A stretch of DNA of 20,977 nt from RGIG9115 sp045644665 (GCA_045644665.1 JAZRHH010000040.1:1-20977); one strand, 5' to 3'. Counted from the first letter of the stretch, positions 7,216 through 13,943 are shown. Notes: generated by a model from the sequence alone, not told the origin. Program-made: numbers and translations.

Positions 7216-7372
7216 GAGCCTGATATAGGTTTTCAAATGTTTAGAACTCTTCGTTAAGATGTGACGAGTGACGGTTCTGACTCGTCGGTAAAATAAAAAG
7301 TGACCGAGCGAAGGAGATGTGTGACGGTTCTGACACATCGGTAAAATAAAAAGTGACCGAGCGAAGAAAACT
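7216..7372 (+). ncRNA. Type III antitoxin RNA, two tandem pseudoknot repeats
   Basis: The predicted transcript contains two copies of a 53-nt unit, 7263-7315 and 7316-7368. Each starts with a 7-bp stem, GACGAGT/ACTCGTC in copy 1 and GATGTGT/ACACATC in copy 2, closing the identical 10-nt loop GACGGTTCTG. Then come an A-rich linker and GACCG. Loop bases CGGTT (7272-7276; 7325-7329) can pair with GACCG (7302-7306; 7355-7359) to make an H-type pseudoknot. The copies differ at five positions, and four of these are two compensatory base-pair swaps in the stem, which shows selection for the fold. Type III antitoxins such as ToxI and CptI are such tandem repeats, cut by their toxin into single units that then inhibit it. 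The A-rich linker is the likely cut region. RNA ends are inferred. Confidence 0.8.
7263..7368 (+). repeat. Tandem 53-nt repeat, two copies
   Basis: Copy 1 is 7263-7315 and copy 2 is 7316-7368, directly adjacent, with 48 of 53 positions identical. The differences are stem positions 3 and 5, their two partners, and position 52 (G to A). There is no third full copy. The sequence before copy 1 (GATGT at 7258-7262) repeats only the first bases of copy 2. These are not CRISPR repeats, because no spacers separate them. Confidence 0.95.
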
Positions 7373-7373
7373 G

Positions 7374-7411
7374 TGGGGTCTTCCTGTTTTGGGTAGACCT
7401 CATATATTTTT
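7374..7411 (+). terminator. Weak terminator between antitoxin repeats and toxin gene
   Basis: TGGGGTCT (7374-7381) pairs with AGACCTCA (7395-7402), an 8-bp stem with one G-U pair. CC/GG pairs inside the loop can extend it. Five T residues follow at 7407-7411. It lies between the RNA repeats and the toxin ribosome-binding site. In known type III systems a leaky terminator here sets the excess of antitoxin RNA over toxin mRNA. Confidence 0.65.
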
Positions 7412-7429
7412 ATGTGGAGGTGTCGAATT

Positions 7430-7909
7430 TTGGATTATGCAGTAGATGTTTGTCGGTTGTCAAGCAAATTTTATGCTGATTACCCAGAAACATTATATCC
7501 AGAACTAATGTTAAAAGACAACAGACCCTACACCAGTCTTTTGATTGAAACAAAAGAGGATTATTTTATCTGCATTCCTTTTCGGTCTAATATTACACAC
7601 AAAGATGCGTTCTTATTCAAAAATACAGGTCGTTCTTCCTATACTCCATCGGGTCTTGATTATAGAAAAACTGTAATTATAAAGGATATAGATTATATTG
7701 ATTCGGCAACTCCTGCCGTTATTGATAATGATGAATATGTGGCGATGATTGCAAATATACAAAAGATAGTAAATGAAGTAAATACGTATATCGAAACATA
7801 TATAAATCACATAAACCAAACATCCGTTCTACACGAACGTGAATTTTCAAGACATTATCAGTATTCAACTCTACAATATTTTCACGATGTATTAAATTTA
7901 AAAAGTTAA
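7430..7909 (+). CDS. Type III toxin, CptN/TenpN-like endoribonuclease
   Basis: A 159-residue protein resembling the ToxN/AbiQ superfamily of type III toxins, endoribonucleases held inactive by their repeat RNA. Visible marks are NRPYTSLLIETKEDYFICIP at residues 31-50, then FRSNITHKDAF (51-61), matching the family's Arg-Pro-Tyr strand and the Ser-x(n)-His-Lys active-site segment, then SGLDYRKTVIIKDIDYI (74-90), characteristic of the CptN/TenpN branch. A long C-terminal helix follows. The start is TTG 7430, because GGAGG (7416-7420) lies 9 bases before it. ATG 7412 is in frame, but it lies upstream of that ribosome-binding site and would add six residues. A rare TTG start fits low toxin output. 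The gene follows a tandem repeat RNA and a weak terminator, the type III arrangement. Family assignment is from sequence pattern and context; branch choice (CptN or TenpN) is less sure. Confidence 0.82.
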   Translation: MDYAVDVCRLSSKFYADYPETLYPELMLKDNRPYTSLLIETKEDYFICIPFRSNITHKDAFLFKNTGRSSYTPSGLDYRKTVIIKDIDYIDSATPAVIDNDEYVAMIANIQKIVNEVNTYIETYINHINQTSVLHEREFSRHYQYSTLQYFHDVLNLKS

Positions 7910-7930
7910 AACTACATAACAAGAACACAA

Positions 7931-7962
7931 AAGACGCTACTGGGTGGTAACGTCTTATTTTT
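7931..7962 (+). terminator. Terminator after the toxin gene
   Basis: AAGACG (7931-7936) pairs with CGTCTT (7951-7956). TAC/GTA can pair inside after a C-A mismatch, and ATTTTT follows. It lies 21 bases after the toxin stop and closes the toxin-antitoxin unit. Confidence 0.75.
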
Positions 7963-8028
7963 ATGTCAAATACTCTACTATTGAGAAAACATATTTCTAA
8001 AACCATAATATCATCGCAAAGAAAATAC

Positions 8029-8057
8029 TTGCAAATTAAATAATTTTATGATAAAAT
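8029..8057 (+). promoter_or_regulatory. Promoter of the rod-shaped noncoding RNA
   Basis: TTGCAA at 8029-8034, 17 bases, then TAAAAT at 8052-8057. The predicted start, 8063-8064, coincides with the first base of a long stem, which is what a dedicated small-RNA promoter would show. Confidence 0.7.
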
Positions 8058-8062
8058 ATTTT

Positions 8063-8214
8063 CAACCACGTACATGTTAATACTAAAAAGTGTGTATTTT
8101 AAAAATGTAAAAATGCATGCTCTATTTTCATATACACTTCTTTAGTATATTGATGTGCGTGGTTGCTCGGAGTCATGCGTTTTTTGGTGCGTGGCTTTGA
8201 CTGCGCACCTTTTT
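8063..8214 (+). ncRNA. Candidate structured small RNA or leader, unidentified
   Basis: A region of about 152 nt with promoter and terminator and no coding frame of note. CAACCACG (8063-8070) pairs with CGTGGTTG (8158-8165) and the stem continues to 13 bp with one T-G pair. After a 4x4 internal loop (8076-8079/8149-8152) an 18-bp upper stem pairs 8080-8097 with 8130-8148, with one bulged C and one G-T pair. The apical loop of 32 nt holds the palindrome GCATGC. The 3' part ends in a terminator hairpin. A long rod with an internal bubble recalls 6S RNA, but no 6S sequence signature was recognised. It could instead be a leader of the SLH gene 83 bases downstream. Whether it is standalone RNA or attenuator is open. 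Confidence 0.6.
8186..8214 (+). terminator. Terminator of the small RNA
   Basis: GGTGCG (8186-8191) pairs with CGCACC (8204-8209), followed by TTTTT (8210-8214). The left arm also belongs to two alternative pairings: AGTCATGC (8171-8178) with GCGTGGCT (8189-8196), and CCACGTAC (8066-8073) with GTGCGTGG (8187-8194). Conditional termination is therefore possible. Confidence 0.75.
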
Positions 8215-8297
8215 ATTTGCAAATAATTTCAATAAGGAGGTAAAAGGACAGTTAGGCAAATAAGGGTGCTATAAATACATAAGAAGAGGTGGTTTAA

Positions 8298-9578
8298 ATG
8301 AAAAAAATATTATCAGTAGTATTGGCAGGAGTAATGCTTGCAAGTACATCAGTATTTGCCTTTGATGACATCAAGGGTCACAAATACGAAAAGGAAATGG
8401 CAGACCTTAAAGAGTGGGGATATGTAACAGGGTATGAGGATAATTCATACTGCCCTGATAGAACTCTGACACGTGCTGAGGCGGCGCAGATGATGAAAAT
8501 GGCGATATATCCGTTGGAGCCTTTTGAGGGATTGGCATATGAGCAGGTTTTTTCTGATGTTGTTTTAAGTGATTGGGCGTGTGAGCCTATATATATTCTT
8601 TCGACTCAGCATGTAATAAATGGTTTCCCAGACGGCACTTTCAGACCTGAGGAAAATGTAACGATTGCTCAAGCGCTAAATATGTGTCTTAAAATGACAG
8701 GCTATAGTGAGTGTATAGAAAAAGACACTATGCCCTGGTACGATGGGGTGGTTTCTGCGGCTATGAAATATGGATTTACAGACGGTTTAACCTTAGAGCC
8801 GGAAAAGGATATTACACGCGGCGAAATGGCAAAGCTTATTCACAATACTGTAAATATACCAGTTGTAATAGTAACAGGCTGGAGCATGAGCGATGGGACA
8901 AACGAACCGATTGCAAAAACGGAAATAGCTGACGGAAAAGATGGTCGACCTTTTGTGACGCTTATTACAAACTATACAAACATAGATTTCAAGAATTTAT
9001 ATAAGCTGATTGCACAGGATAAGGAAACTGTTTGCGGCATGCTTGGACTTGACATTGAAAAAGATTTAAACTTTAAGAATGGTGAAAACAGTACCTATAA
9101 TTATGAAGTAACAAAGACTTTCCGTTATAACGGAAGACCTGTAACGATGGAGCTTAGGTTTTGGGACGATACATTAATGAATATAGTTTTAAAATTTGAG
9201 AACAATGCCGAAACAGCATATGAGTTTGCGGTTGGCACACATGATTATTTTGTTAAGAAGCTTGGAAATGACGGAGTAGATGATGGACTTGAAAAGCTTA
9301 CAATGGAGGATTTTCTTGCAGAGGAAAACAAACGCTTCACAAAAAGTTGGTCAGAAATTAATGAAAATTGGTTAAACCACGAGGCGTGGGAAGAAGACCT
9401 TAAGAAAATGGAGAATTCATTTGAATTTAAAATAACAGCCGGCTATTTTGGAACGGGAACGCAGGCGGAGTTAAAAAATCTGGGAATGGTAAGTGTCGGA
9501 ATGAGTATAAAACCCGGGGAAGATGATATCTGGGTAGAAAGACCAATTGGTAGCAGCGTAAATGTTTTACGCAAATAA
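8298..9578 (+). CDS. Secreted SLH-domain protein
   Basis: A 426-residue exported protein. Residues 1-21 are a signal peptide (MKK, hydrophobic core, cleavage after SVFA). Three S-layer homology domains follow at about 22-70, 85-135 and 140-190. The first has TRAE in LTRAEAAQ, the third TRGE in ITRGEMAKL, and the second a degenerate TIAQ. These motifs bind pyruvylated secondary cell wall polymer and hold proteins on the surface of Gram-positive cells. The remaining 230 residues form a domain not recognised here, with several Trp, Asn and acidic residues and no Cys-rich or catalytic motif seen. GAAGAGGTGG precedes the ATG. It stands alone, with the structured RNA upstream and a shared bidirectional terminator downstream. 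A weak TTGCAA-N18-TAAAAG promoter candidate lies at 8217-8246. Confidence 0.85.
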   Translation: MKKILSVVLAGVMLASTSVFAFDDIKGHKYEKEMADLKEWGYVTGYEDNSYCPDRTLTRAEAAQMMKMAIYPLEPFEGLAYEQVFSDVVLSDWACEPIYILSTQHVINGFPDGTFRPEENVTIAQALNMCLKMTGYSECIEKDTMPWYDGVVSAAMKYGFTDGLTLEPEKDITRGEMAKLIHNTVNIPVVIVTGWSMSDGTNEPIAKTEIADGKDGRPFVTLITNYTNIDFKNLYKLIAQDKETVCGMLGLDIEKDLNFKNGENSTYNYEVTKTFRYNGRPVTMELRFWDDTLMNIVLKFENNAETAYEFAVGTHDYFVKKLGNDGVDDGLEKLTMEDFLAEENKRFTKSWSEINENWLNHEAWEEDLKKMENSFEFKITAGYFGTGTQAELKNLGMVSVGMSIKPGEDDIWVERPIGSSVNVLRK

Positions 9579-9581
9579 TTA

Positions 9582-9621
9582 AAAGAACAGCTATTGCATT
9601 TTCGTGCAATAGCTGTTCTTT
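9582..9621. terminator. Bidirectional terminator between convergent genes
   Basis: A perfect 17-bp stem, 9582-9598 with 9605-9621, closes a 6-nt loop (TTTTCG). The arms end in A-rich and T-rich flanks, so it can work in both directions. It lies between the SLH gene (plus) and the EF-G paralogue (minus). Confidence 0.92.
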
Positions 9622-9661
9622 CTTGATATATCGCTCTCGTGAGCTTCATAAAGTTTGTGTT

Positions 9662-11731
9662 TTAGTCTTCTTTCTTTGCGTTTGCAATTACTTTTTCTGT
9701 TATCATTGCAGGAGCAGGCTCATATCTTGAGAATTCAAATGTGAATTCGCCTCTGCCCTGGCTCATTGAACGAAGGTCTGTTGCGTACTTGTGCATTTCT
9801 GAAAGTGGCACTTCTGCCTCAACCATATTAAGTCCCGGCTTGTCGCTGTCGCCCATACCCATAATCTGACCGCGGCGCTTGTTGATGTCGCCGATGATGT
9901 CACCCATTATGCTCTCCGGTATGTAAACCTTAAGGCTGCCGATAGGCTCGAGAAGTATTGGGTTTGCAGCTGCCATACCAGCCTTGAATGCTAATGTTGC
10001 AGCAGTTTTATACGCCATTTCTGATGAGTCAACAGGGTGGTAGGAACCGTCAAGAAGTGTAGCCTTCATGTTAACAACAGGGTATCCTGCAAGAACACCG
10101 TGCTTGCAAGAATCACGAAGTCCCTTTTCAACTGCAGGGAAGTAGTTCTTTGGAACGCTACCGCCAAATACATTTTCCTCAAAAATAAGGTCCTCTGTAA
10201 TGCCTGGTTCGAACTCGATCCAAACATGGCCGTATTGTCCATGACCGCCGGATTGTTTCTTATGCTTTCCTTCAACCTTTGCTTTGCCTCTGATTGTTTC
10301 TCTGTATGGAACTATTGGCTCTTCAAGTACAACATTAACTGCGTACTTTGAGCTTAGCTTGCTTATAAGAACATCAATATGCTGCTCTCCAAGACCGCTT
10401 ATAATAGTTTGCTTTGTTTCTGTGTTGTTTGAAACTGTAAAGGTCGGATCCTCGTCCATAAGTTTTGTAAGACCGCTTATAATCTTTTCTTCGTCACCCT
10501 TTGCCTTTGGTGCAACCGCCATTGAAAGTACAGGCTGTGGGAACTCGATACCTGTCAGGATAATATCCTTGCCTGTGTCACAGAGGGTATCACCTGTCTT
10601 TGTTTTGTCAAGCTTTGCAACAACGCCTATGTCACCGGCCTTAATGCGCTTTGCTTCAATTTGTTTCTTTCCTGAAAGGAGGAATACCTTTCCTATCTTT
10701 TCCTGTGCGCCCTTGTTTGGATTATAAAGAACAGAGTCTGCATTTACATCACCGGAATAAACTCTGAACATAGACATTTTGCCGACATATGGGTCAACAA
10801 CTGTCTTAAACACAATTGCAGCAGTTGTTTCTTCCTCTGTTTGTACCACTTCAACAGGTTCACCGCTTGAGGCTGTGTATGCAAGCTGTTCAATTTCGGA
10901 TGGAGATGGAAGATATTTGCCCATACCGTCCATAAGGCTTCGAACACCAATGTTGTCCTGACCGGAGCCGCAGTATACAGGGTAAATGCTACCGTCCTTA
11001 ACGCCCTTTCTTATAGCCTTTTTAATTTCGTCAAAGGTAAATTCTTCGCCGTTAAAGTATTTTACCATAAGCTCTTCATCTGTTTCTGCAATAGCTTCCA
11101 TAATCATTTCACGAAGAGGTGCTACGGTTTCTGCCATACCCTCGGGAACGGGAATATCAACTCTGTCCATTCCTTCATAGCGGCGTGCTGTCATGTCAAC
11201 TATATCAACAAATCCCTTAAATTCATCATTTTCGCGGATAGGGTATACAAAAGGAGTAATACCCTTGCCAAAAACCTCTTTCATTTGTTCAAGGGTCTTT
11301 TCATAACTTGCTCTGTCATCATCTATTTTGTTTACAAAGAACATTGTTGGTATGCCTCTTGCCTTTGCATAAGAGAATGAATGTTCTGTTCCAACACTGA
11401 CGCCGCTTCTTCCACTAAGTACTACAAGGGCAGAGTCGGCTGCGCGTACAGCTTCCTTAACATCACCTACAAAATCAAAAAATCCGGGAGTATCAAGAAT
11501 ATTATATTTCATGCCCTTCCATTCGATTGGAGCAAGCGCTGTTGAAATAGAAAATCCGCGCTTAATTTCTTCAGGGTCATAGTCACTTATTGTATTTCCA
11601 TCCGCAACCTTGCCTATTCTGTCGGTCATTCCGGCATTATAAAGCATAGCCTCTGTCATGGTAGTTTTTCCACACTTACCATGCCCCATTATCGCTATAT
11701 TGCGAATTTCATCCATTGCATATTCTTTCAT
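9662..11731 (-). CDS. EF-G paralogue (elongation factor G-like protein, EF-G2 type)
   Basis: A 689-residue translation-factor GTPase with all five EF-G domains. Visible are the P-loop GHGKCGKTT (16-24), switch I end RGFSIS (58-63), G3 DTPGFFDF (80-87), G4 NKID (134-137), and domain IV with KQSGGHGQYGHVWIEFEP. Two features separate it from canonical EF-G: Phe84 replaces the His needed for GTP hydrolysis in DTPGHVDF, and His replaces the Arg in GGRGQYG. Such changes are normal in the second EF-G (FusA2) class. A Bacteroides EF-G2 is reported to promote translocation without hydrolysing GTP, so the same may hold here, but this is inferred. AGGAGG on the minus strand lies 9 bases before the ATG at 11731. 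It is monocistronic with its own promoter. It is not in a str operon with rpsL, rpsG or tuf, so another fusA is expected elsewhere. Confidence 0.88.
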   Translation of the reverse strand: MKEYAMDEIRNIAIMGHGKCGKTTMTEAMLYNAGMTDRIGKVADGNTISDYDPEEIKRGFSISTALAPIEWKGMKYNILDTPGFFDFVGDVKEAVRAADSALVVLSGRSGVSVGTEHSFSYAKARGIPTMFFVNKIDDDRASYEKTLEQMKEVFGKGITPFVYPIRENDEFKGFVDIVDMTARRYEGMDRVDIPVPEGMAETVAPLREMIMEAIAETDEELMVKYFNGEEFTFDEIKKAIRKGVKDGSIYPVYCGSGQDNIGVRSLMDGMGKYLPSPSEIEQLAYTASSGEPVEVVQTEEETTAAIVFKTVVDPYVGKMSMFRVYSGDVNADSVLYNPNKGAQEKIGKVFLLSGKKQIEAKRIKAGDIGVVAKLDKTKTGDTLCDTGKDIILTGIEFPQPVLSMAVAPKAKGDEEKIISGLTKLMDEDPTFTVSNNTETKQTIISGLGEQHIDVLISKLSSKYAVNVVLEEPIVPYRETIRGKAKVEGKHKKQSGGHGQYGHVWIEFEPGITEDLIFEENVFGGSVPKNYFPAVEKGLRDSCKHGVLAGYPVVNMKATLLDGSYHPVDSSEMAYKTAATLAFKAGMAAANPILLEPIGSLKVYIPESIMGDIIGDINKRRGQIMGMGDSDKPGLNMVEAEVPLSEMHKYATDLRSMSQGRGEFTFEFSRYEPAPAMITEKVIANAKKED

Positions 11732-11789
11732 ATTTTATACCTCCTACTATATAAATTAAAACGACTTTATCGTTTCAAGTCCTATAAAC

Positions 11790-11818
11790 ATTATATACCC
11801 AAACAAATGCAAAGTAAA
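11790..11818 (-). promoter_or_regulatory. Promoter of the EF-G paralogue
   Basis: On the minus strand TTTACT (11818-11813), 17 bases, then TATAAT (11795-11790). The predicted start near 11783 leaves a 5' leader of about 50 bases before the ATG at 11731. Confidence 0.6.
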
Positions 11819-11988
11819 CAAAAATCAACTCGTCATTTTATTAGAAAAATCAGTGGATTTTTTGTGCATATTTTATTTTAGTGTAAAAAATTATACTAAA
11901 AATTTATGCAATATGTACATAATATTCTTGAATTTAAAACCCTTTAAACATTGTCGCAAAAAAATGTTTTCTTTTTTAAAAAATCCTC
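11819..11988. other. AT-rich intergenic stretch between divergent promoters, with one inverted repeat
   Basis: No coding region or RNA gene is seen. An inverted repeat TTTTAGTGTA (11876-11885) / TATACTAAAA (11892-11901), with a 6-base AT spacer and one G-T mismatch, lies between the divergent promoters of the EF-G paralogue and the response regulator. It could be an operator or an AT-rich hairpin. Confidence 0.4.
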
Positions 11989-12017
11989 TTGCAAAAGGCG
12001 CTAAAATAATATATAAT
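11989..12017 (+). promoter_or_regulatory. Promoter of the response regulator operon
   Basis: TTGCAA at 11989-11994, 17 bases, then the consensus TATAAT at 12012-12017. The predicted start near 12024 lies 35 bases before the ATG at 12059. Confidence 0.8.
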
Positions 12018-12058
12018 GATTTTAAGTGTGAAATTTTTGTAGGAGCTGATGAGATTTT

Positions 12059-12742
12059 ATGAAAATTCTTGTTGTTGATGATGAGAAATTACTTGTAAAA
12101 GGTATAAAATATAATCTTGAGCAGGAGGGCTATACTGTAGAGACTGCTTTTGACGGCGAGGAGGCTGTGCGCCTTGCTCATGATGACTCTATAGACCTTA
12201 TTTTGCTTGACCTTATGCTTCCTAAAATGGACGGTCTTTCGGTGTGCCGCAGTGTAAGAAGCTTCTCTAATGTTCCTATCATTATGCTCACGGCAAAAAG
12301 TGAGGATATAGACAAAATTCTGGGCCTTGAATACGGTGCTGATGACTATATAACAAAGCCTTTTAACATAAGAGAGGTTTCTGCTCGTATAAAAGCAATT
12401 TTAAGAAGAGTAAATCCTGTTAAAAAAGGTGACAGAGATAAGGTTCTTGTATCAGGAAACATTAAGCTTGATTATAACTTTAAGCGTGCTTCAATCGGGG
12501 ATAGAACAATTGAGCTTACCGGCAAGGAGTTTGAGCTGTTAGAGCTTTTTCTTAAAAATCCGGGTAAGGTATATACCCGTGAAAACCTTCTTGATATTGC
12601 TTGGGGATTTGATTATCCCGGCGATGTAAGAACTGTGGATGTTCATATAAGACGTTTAAGAGAAAAGGTAGAGGAAAGCCCTGCAGAGCCTAAGTATATA
12701 ATGACCAAATGGGGTGTAGGATACTACTACCGTAAGGATTGA
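12059..12742 (+). CDS. OmpR/PhoB-family response regulator (orphan)
   Basis: A 227-residue two-component regulator. The receiver domain (about 1-118) has the acidic pair Asp7-Asp8, phosphoacceptor Asp51 in LLDLMLPKMDG, Thr78 in MLTAKSED, and Lys100 in YITKPF. The C-terminal winged-helix domain (about 130-225) shows IELTGKEFELLELFLKNPGKVYTRENLL, with the recognition helix DVRTVDVHIRRLREKVE and the final wing KWGVGYYY, typical of WalR/PhoP/YycF-like regulators. All catalytic positions are intact. No histidine kinase gene is adjacent on either side, so its kinase is encoded elsewhere or it acts as an orphan. GGAG lies upstream of the ATG. The next gene begins 17 bases after the stop and encodes a secreted protein, so an envelope-related target is plausible but not shown. 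Confidence 0.9.
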   Translation: MKILVVDDEKLLVKGIKYNLEQEGYTVETAFDGEEAVRLAHDDSIDLILLDLMLPKMDGLSVCRSVRSFSNVPIIMLTAKSEDIDKILGLEYGADDYITKPFNIREVSARIKAILRRVNPVKKGDRDKVLVSGNIKLDYNFKRASIGDRTIELTGKEFELLELFLKNPGKVYTRENLLDIAWGFDYPGDVRTVDVHIRRLREKVEESPAEPKYIMTKWGVGYYYRKD

Positions 12743-12759
12743 TGAAAGGAATTAAACAT

Positions 12760-13713
12760 ATGAAAAAGAAATTTTTGGCAGCCTTGCTTGCTTTTTGCAG
12801 CTTTGCTTCAACTGCTGCTTTTGCTGAGGATATTATACCAACGATTACAACATCAACGGAAAGAGAGATTTGTCTTGATGTACCTCAGGGCGAGTTTGTA
12901 GACGGCGTTTTTATGGTGCCTGTCAGAAGAATTTGTGAAATTTTTGATGCAAGCTGTGACTGGTACGGCGACGAGCGAAAGATAATAATTAACACTCCCG
13001 ATAACATAACAAGAGTTTTTCTTTATTTAGACAAGGATACTTTCAGGATTTTTACATTTACAAGTGTAATTACGGGAGATGCAGAGGATTTAACTCTTGA
13101 TGCGCCACTTAAGATAGTAGATGACAGAACTATGGTGCCTTTTGAACAGCTTTGTAAGGCGTTAAAGGGCGAATGTGTGTGGTCGGAGGATAAAACCTCT
13201 GTAAAGGTAAATGTTCCTGCAGAGCTATCAGAAGATCGTGCAGAAATTTATCTCAAAGCAGATACACAAGATGTAAATGCCGGAGATGAGGTAACAGTTC
13301 AGATAATGGCAAAAAACCTTGATGTGTCTGATGAGTTTGCTTTTATAGGTTACTCTGCCGGTGTTATTTTTGATAAGAATGCATTTGAATATGTTTCCTC
13401 TCATCTTGTAGGCAATACAGACCCTACAGTAGAATATGTAAGAGCAGAAAATACTAATTTTACAAATGATTCAATCAAAACGGTTTGCATAAATCCTGTA
13501 TCTTTTGACTACAGCGATGATGAAGTATGTATCGGCAAGGTGGTATTCAAGGCGCTTACAGACGATGGAGGGGAAATAAAGCTTTCCAACAGAATTTACA
13601 CAATCGGCGATGATACTTCTTTGGTGTATTCCCATGACGAAACCGGTGCTTATGTCAACCTGAGTCGTGGAACACAGCTTAAGATTGACACTACAGCAAT
13701 AACATTAAATTAA
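12760..13713 (+). CDS. Secreted protein with copper amine oxidase N-terminal-like and cohesin-like domains
   Basis: A 317-residue exported protein. The start is ATG 12760, because AAAGGA (12745-12750) is 9 bases upstream and it opens a clean signal peptide (MKKKFLAALLAF..., cleavage after AAFA, residue 22). An in-frame ATG at 12742 would put a charged extension before it. Residues of about 35-145 carry two repeats of the stalk domain known as copper amine oxidase N-terminal-like: VDGVFMVPVRRICEIFDA with CDWYGDERKIIINTP, and VDDRTMVPFEQLCKAL with CVWSEDKTSVKVNVP. Residues of about 155-310 look cohesin-like (AGDEVTVQIMAKNL, then a beta-sandwich pattern). No SLH or LPXTG anchor is present. Cohesin-like domains can bind dockerins or assemble surface complexes; no partner is visible. 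It is co-transcribed with the response regulator and ends at a terminator. Confidence 0.78.
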   Translation: MKKKFLAALLAFCSFASTAAFAEDIIPTITTSTEREICLDVPQGEFVDGVFMVPVRRICEIFDASCDWYGDERKIIINTPDNITRVFLYLDKDTFRIFTFTSVITGDAEDLTLDAPLKIVDDRTMVPFEQLCKALKGECVWSEDKTSVKVNVPAELSEDRAEIYLKADTQDVNAGDEVTVQIMAKNLDVSDEFAFIGYSAGVIFDKNAFEYVSSHLVGNTDPTVEYVRAENTNFTNDSIKTVCINPVSFDYSDDEVCIGKVVFKALTDDGGEIKLSNRIYTIGDDTSLVYSHDETGAYVNLSRGTQLKIDTTAITLN

Positions 13714-13728
13714 CTAATAAGATTTAAC

Positions 13729-13754
13729 AAAAACCCGCAAGATGCGGGTTTTTT
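13729..13754 (+). terminator. Terminator of the response regulator operon
   Basis: CCCGCA (13734-13739) pairs with TGCGGG (13743-13748) around a 3-nt loop, with A-T pairs extending the stem outward and six T residues following (13749-13754). It is a strong Rho-independent terminator 15 bases after the stop. Confidence 0.93.
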
Positions 13755-13943
13755 GCATTTTGGATAACGCATAAATATTGTGTTATTAACAAATAAATTT
13801 AAAAAAATACACAAGCTGTTGAAAATTCGTGGCAGAAAGCCAAGGAAATACAAGAAAAACAAAGCTTTTCTCATATGTAAAAAGTCACTAAAAACCCTCT
13901 TAAAAACAAAATAATTTTGTATGGTATTTTTTTATAAAAAAGC
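13755..13943. other. Intergenic AT-rich stretch, no gene seen
   Basis: Between the terminator and the S10 promoter there is AT-rich DNA with runs of A and T and short stem-like symmetric tracts (for example around 13925-13941). No coding frame with a ribosome-binding site and no RNA signature was found. The A-tracts just upstream of the promoter could act as an UP element for the highly expressed ribosomal operon. Confidence 0.5.

Noticed and set aside
7263..7368. Tandem repeats as a CRISPR array
   Set aside because: The repeats are directly adjacent with no spacers, contain covarying stems, and lie before a toxin-like gene.
8063..8165. Long inverted repeat as a miniature transposable element
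   Set aside because: No target-site duplication is seen, and a promoter and a terminator are placed exactly for an RNA gene. Not fully excluded without a genome-wide search.
10284..10727. 147-codon plus-strand reading frame inside the EF-G paralogue
   Set aside because: It is antisense to a well-conserved domain, has no ribosome-binding site and encodes no recognisable protein.
11484..11507. DTPGFFDF in the EF-G paralogue as a loss-of-function mutation
   Set aside because: Replacement of this His is a shared property of the EF-G2/FusA2 class, and the rest of the gene is intact.
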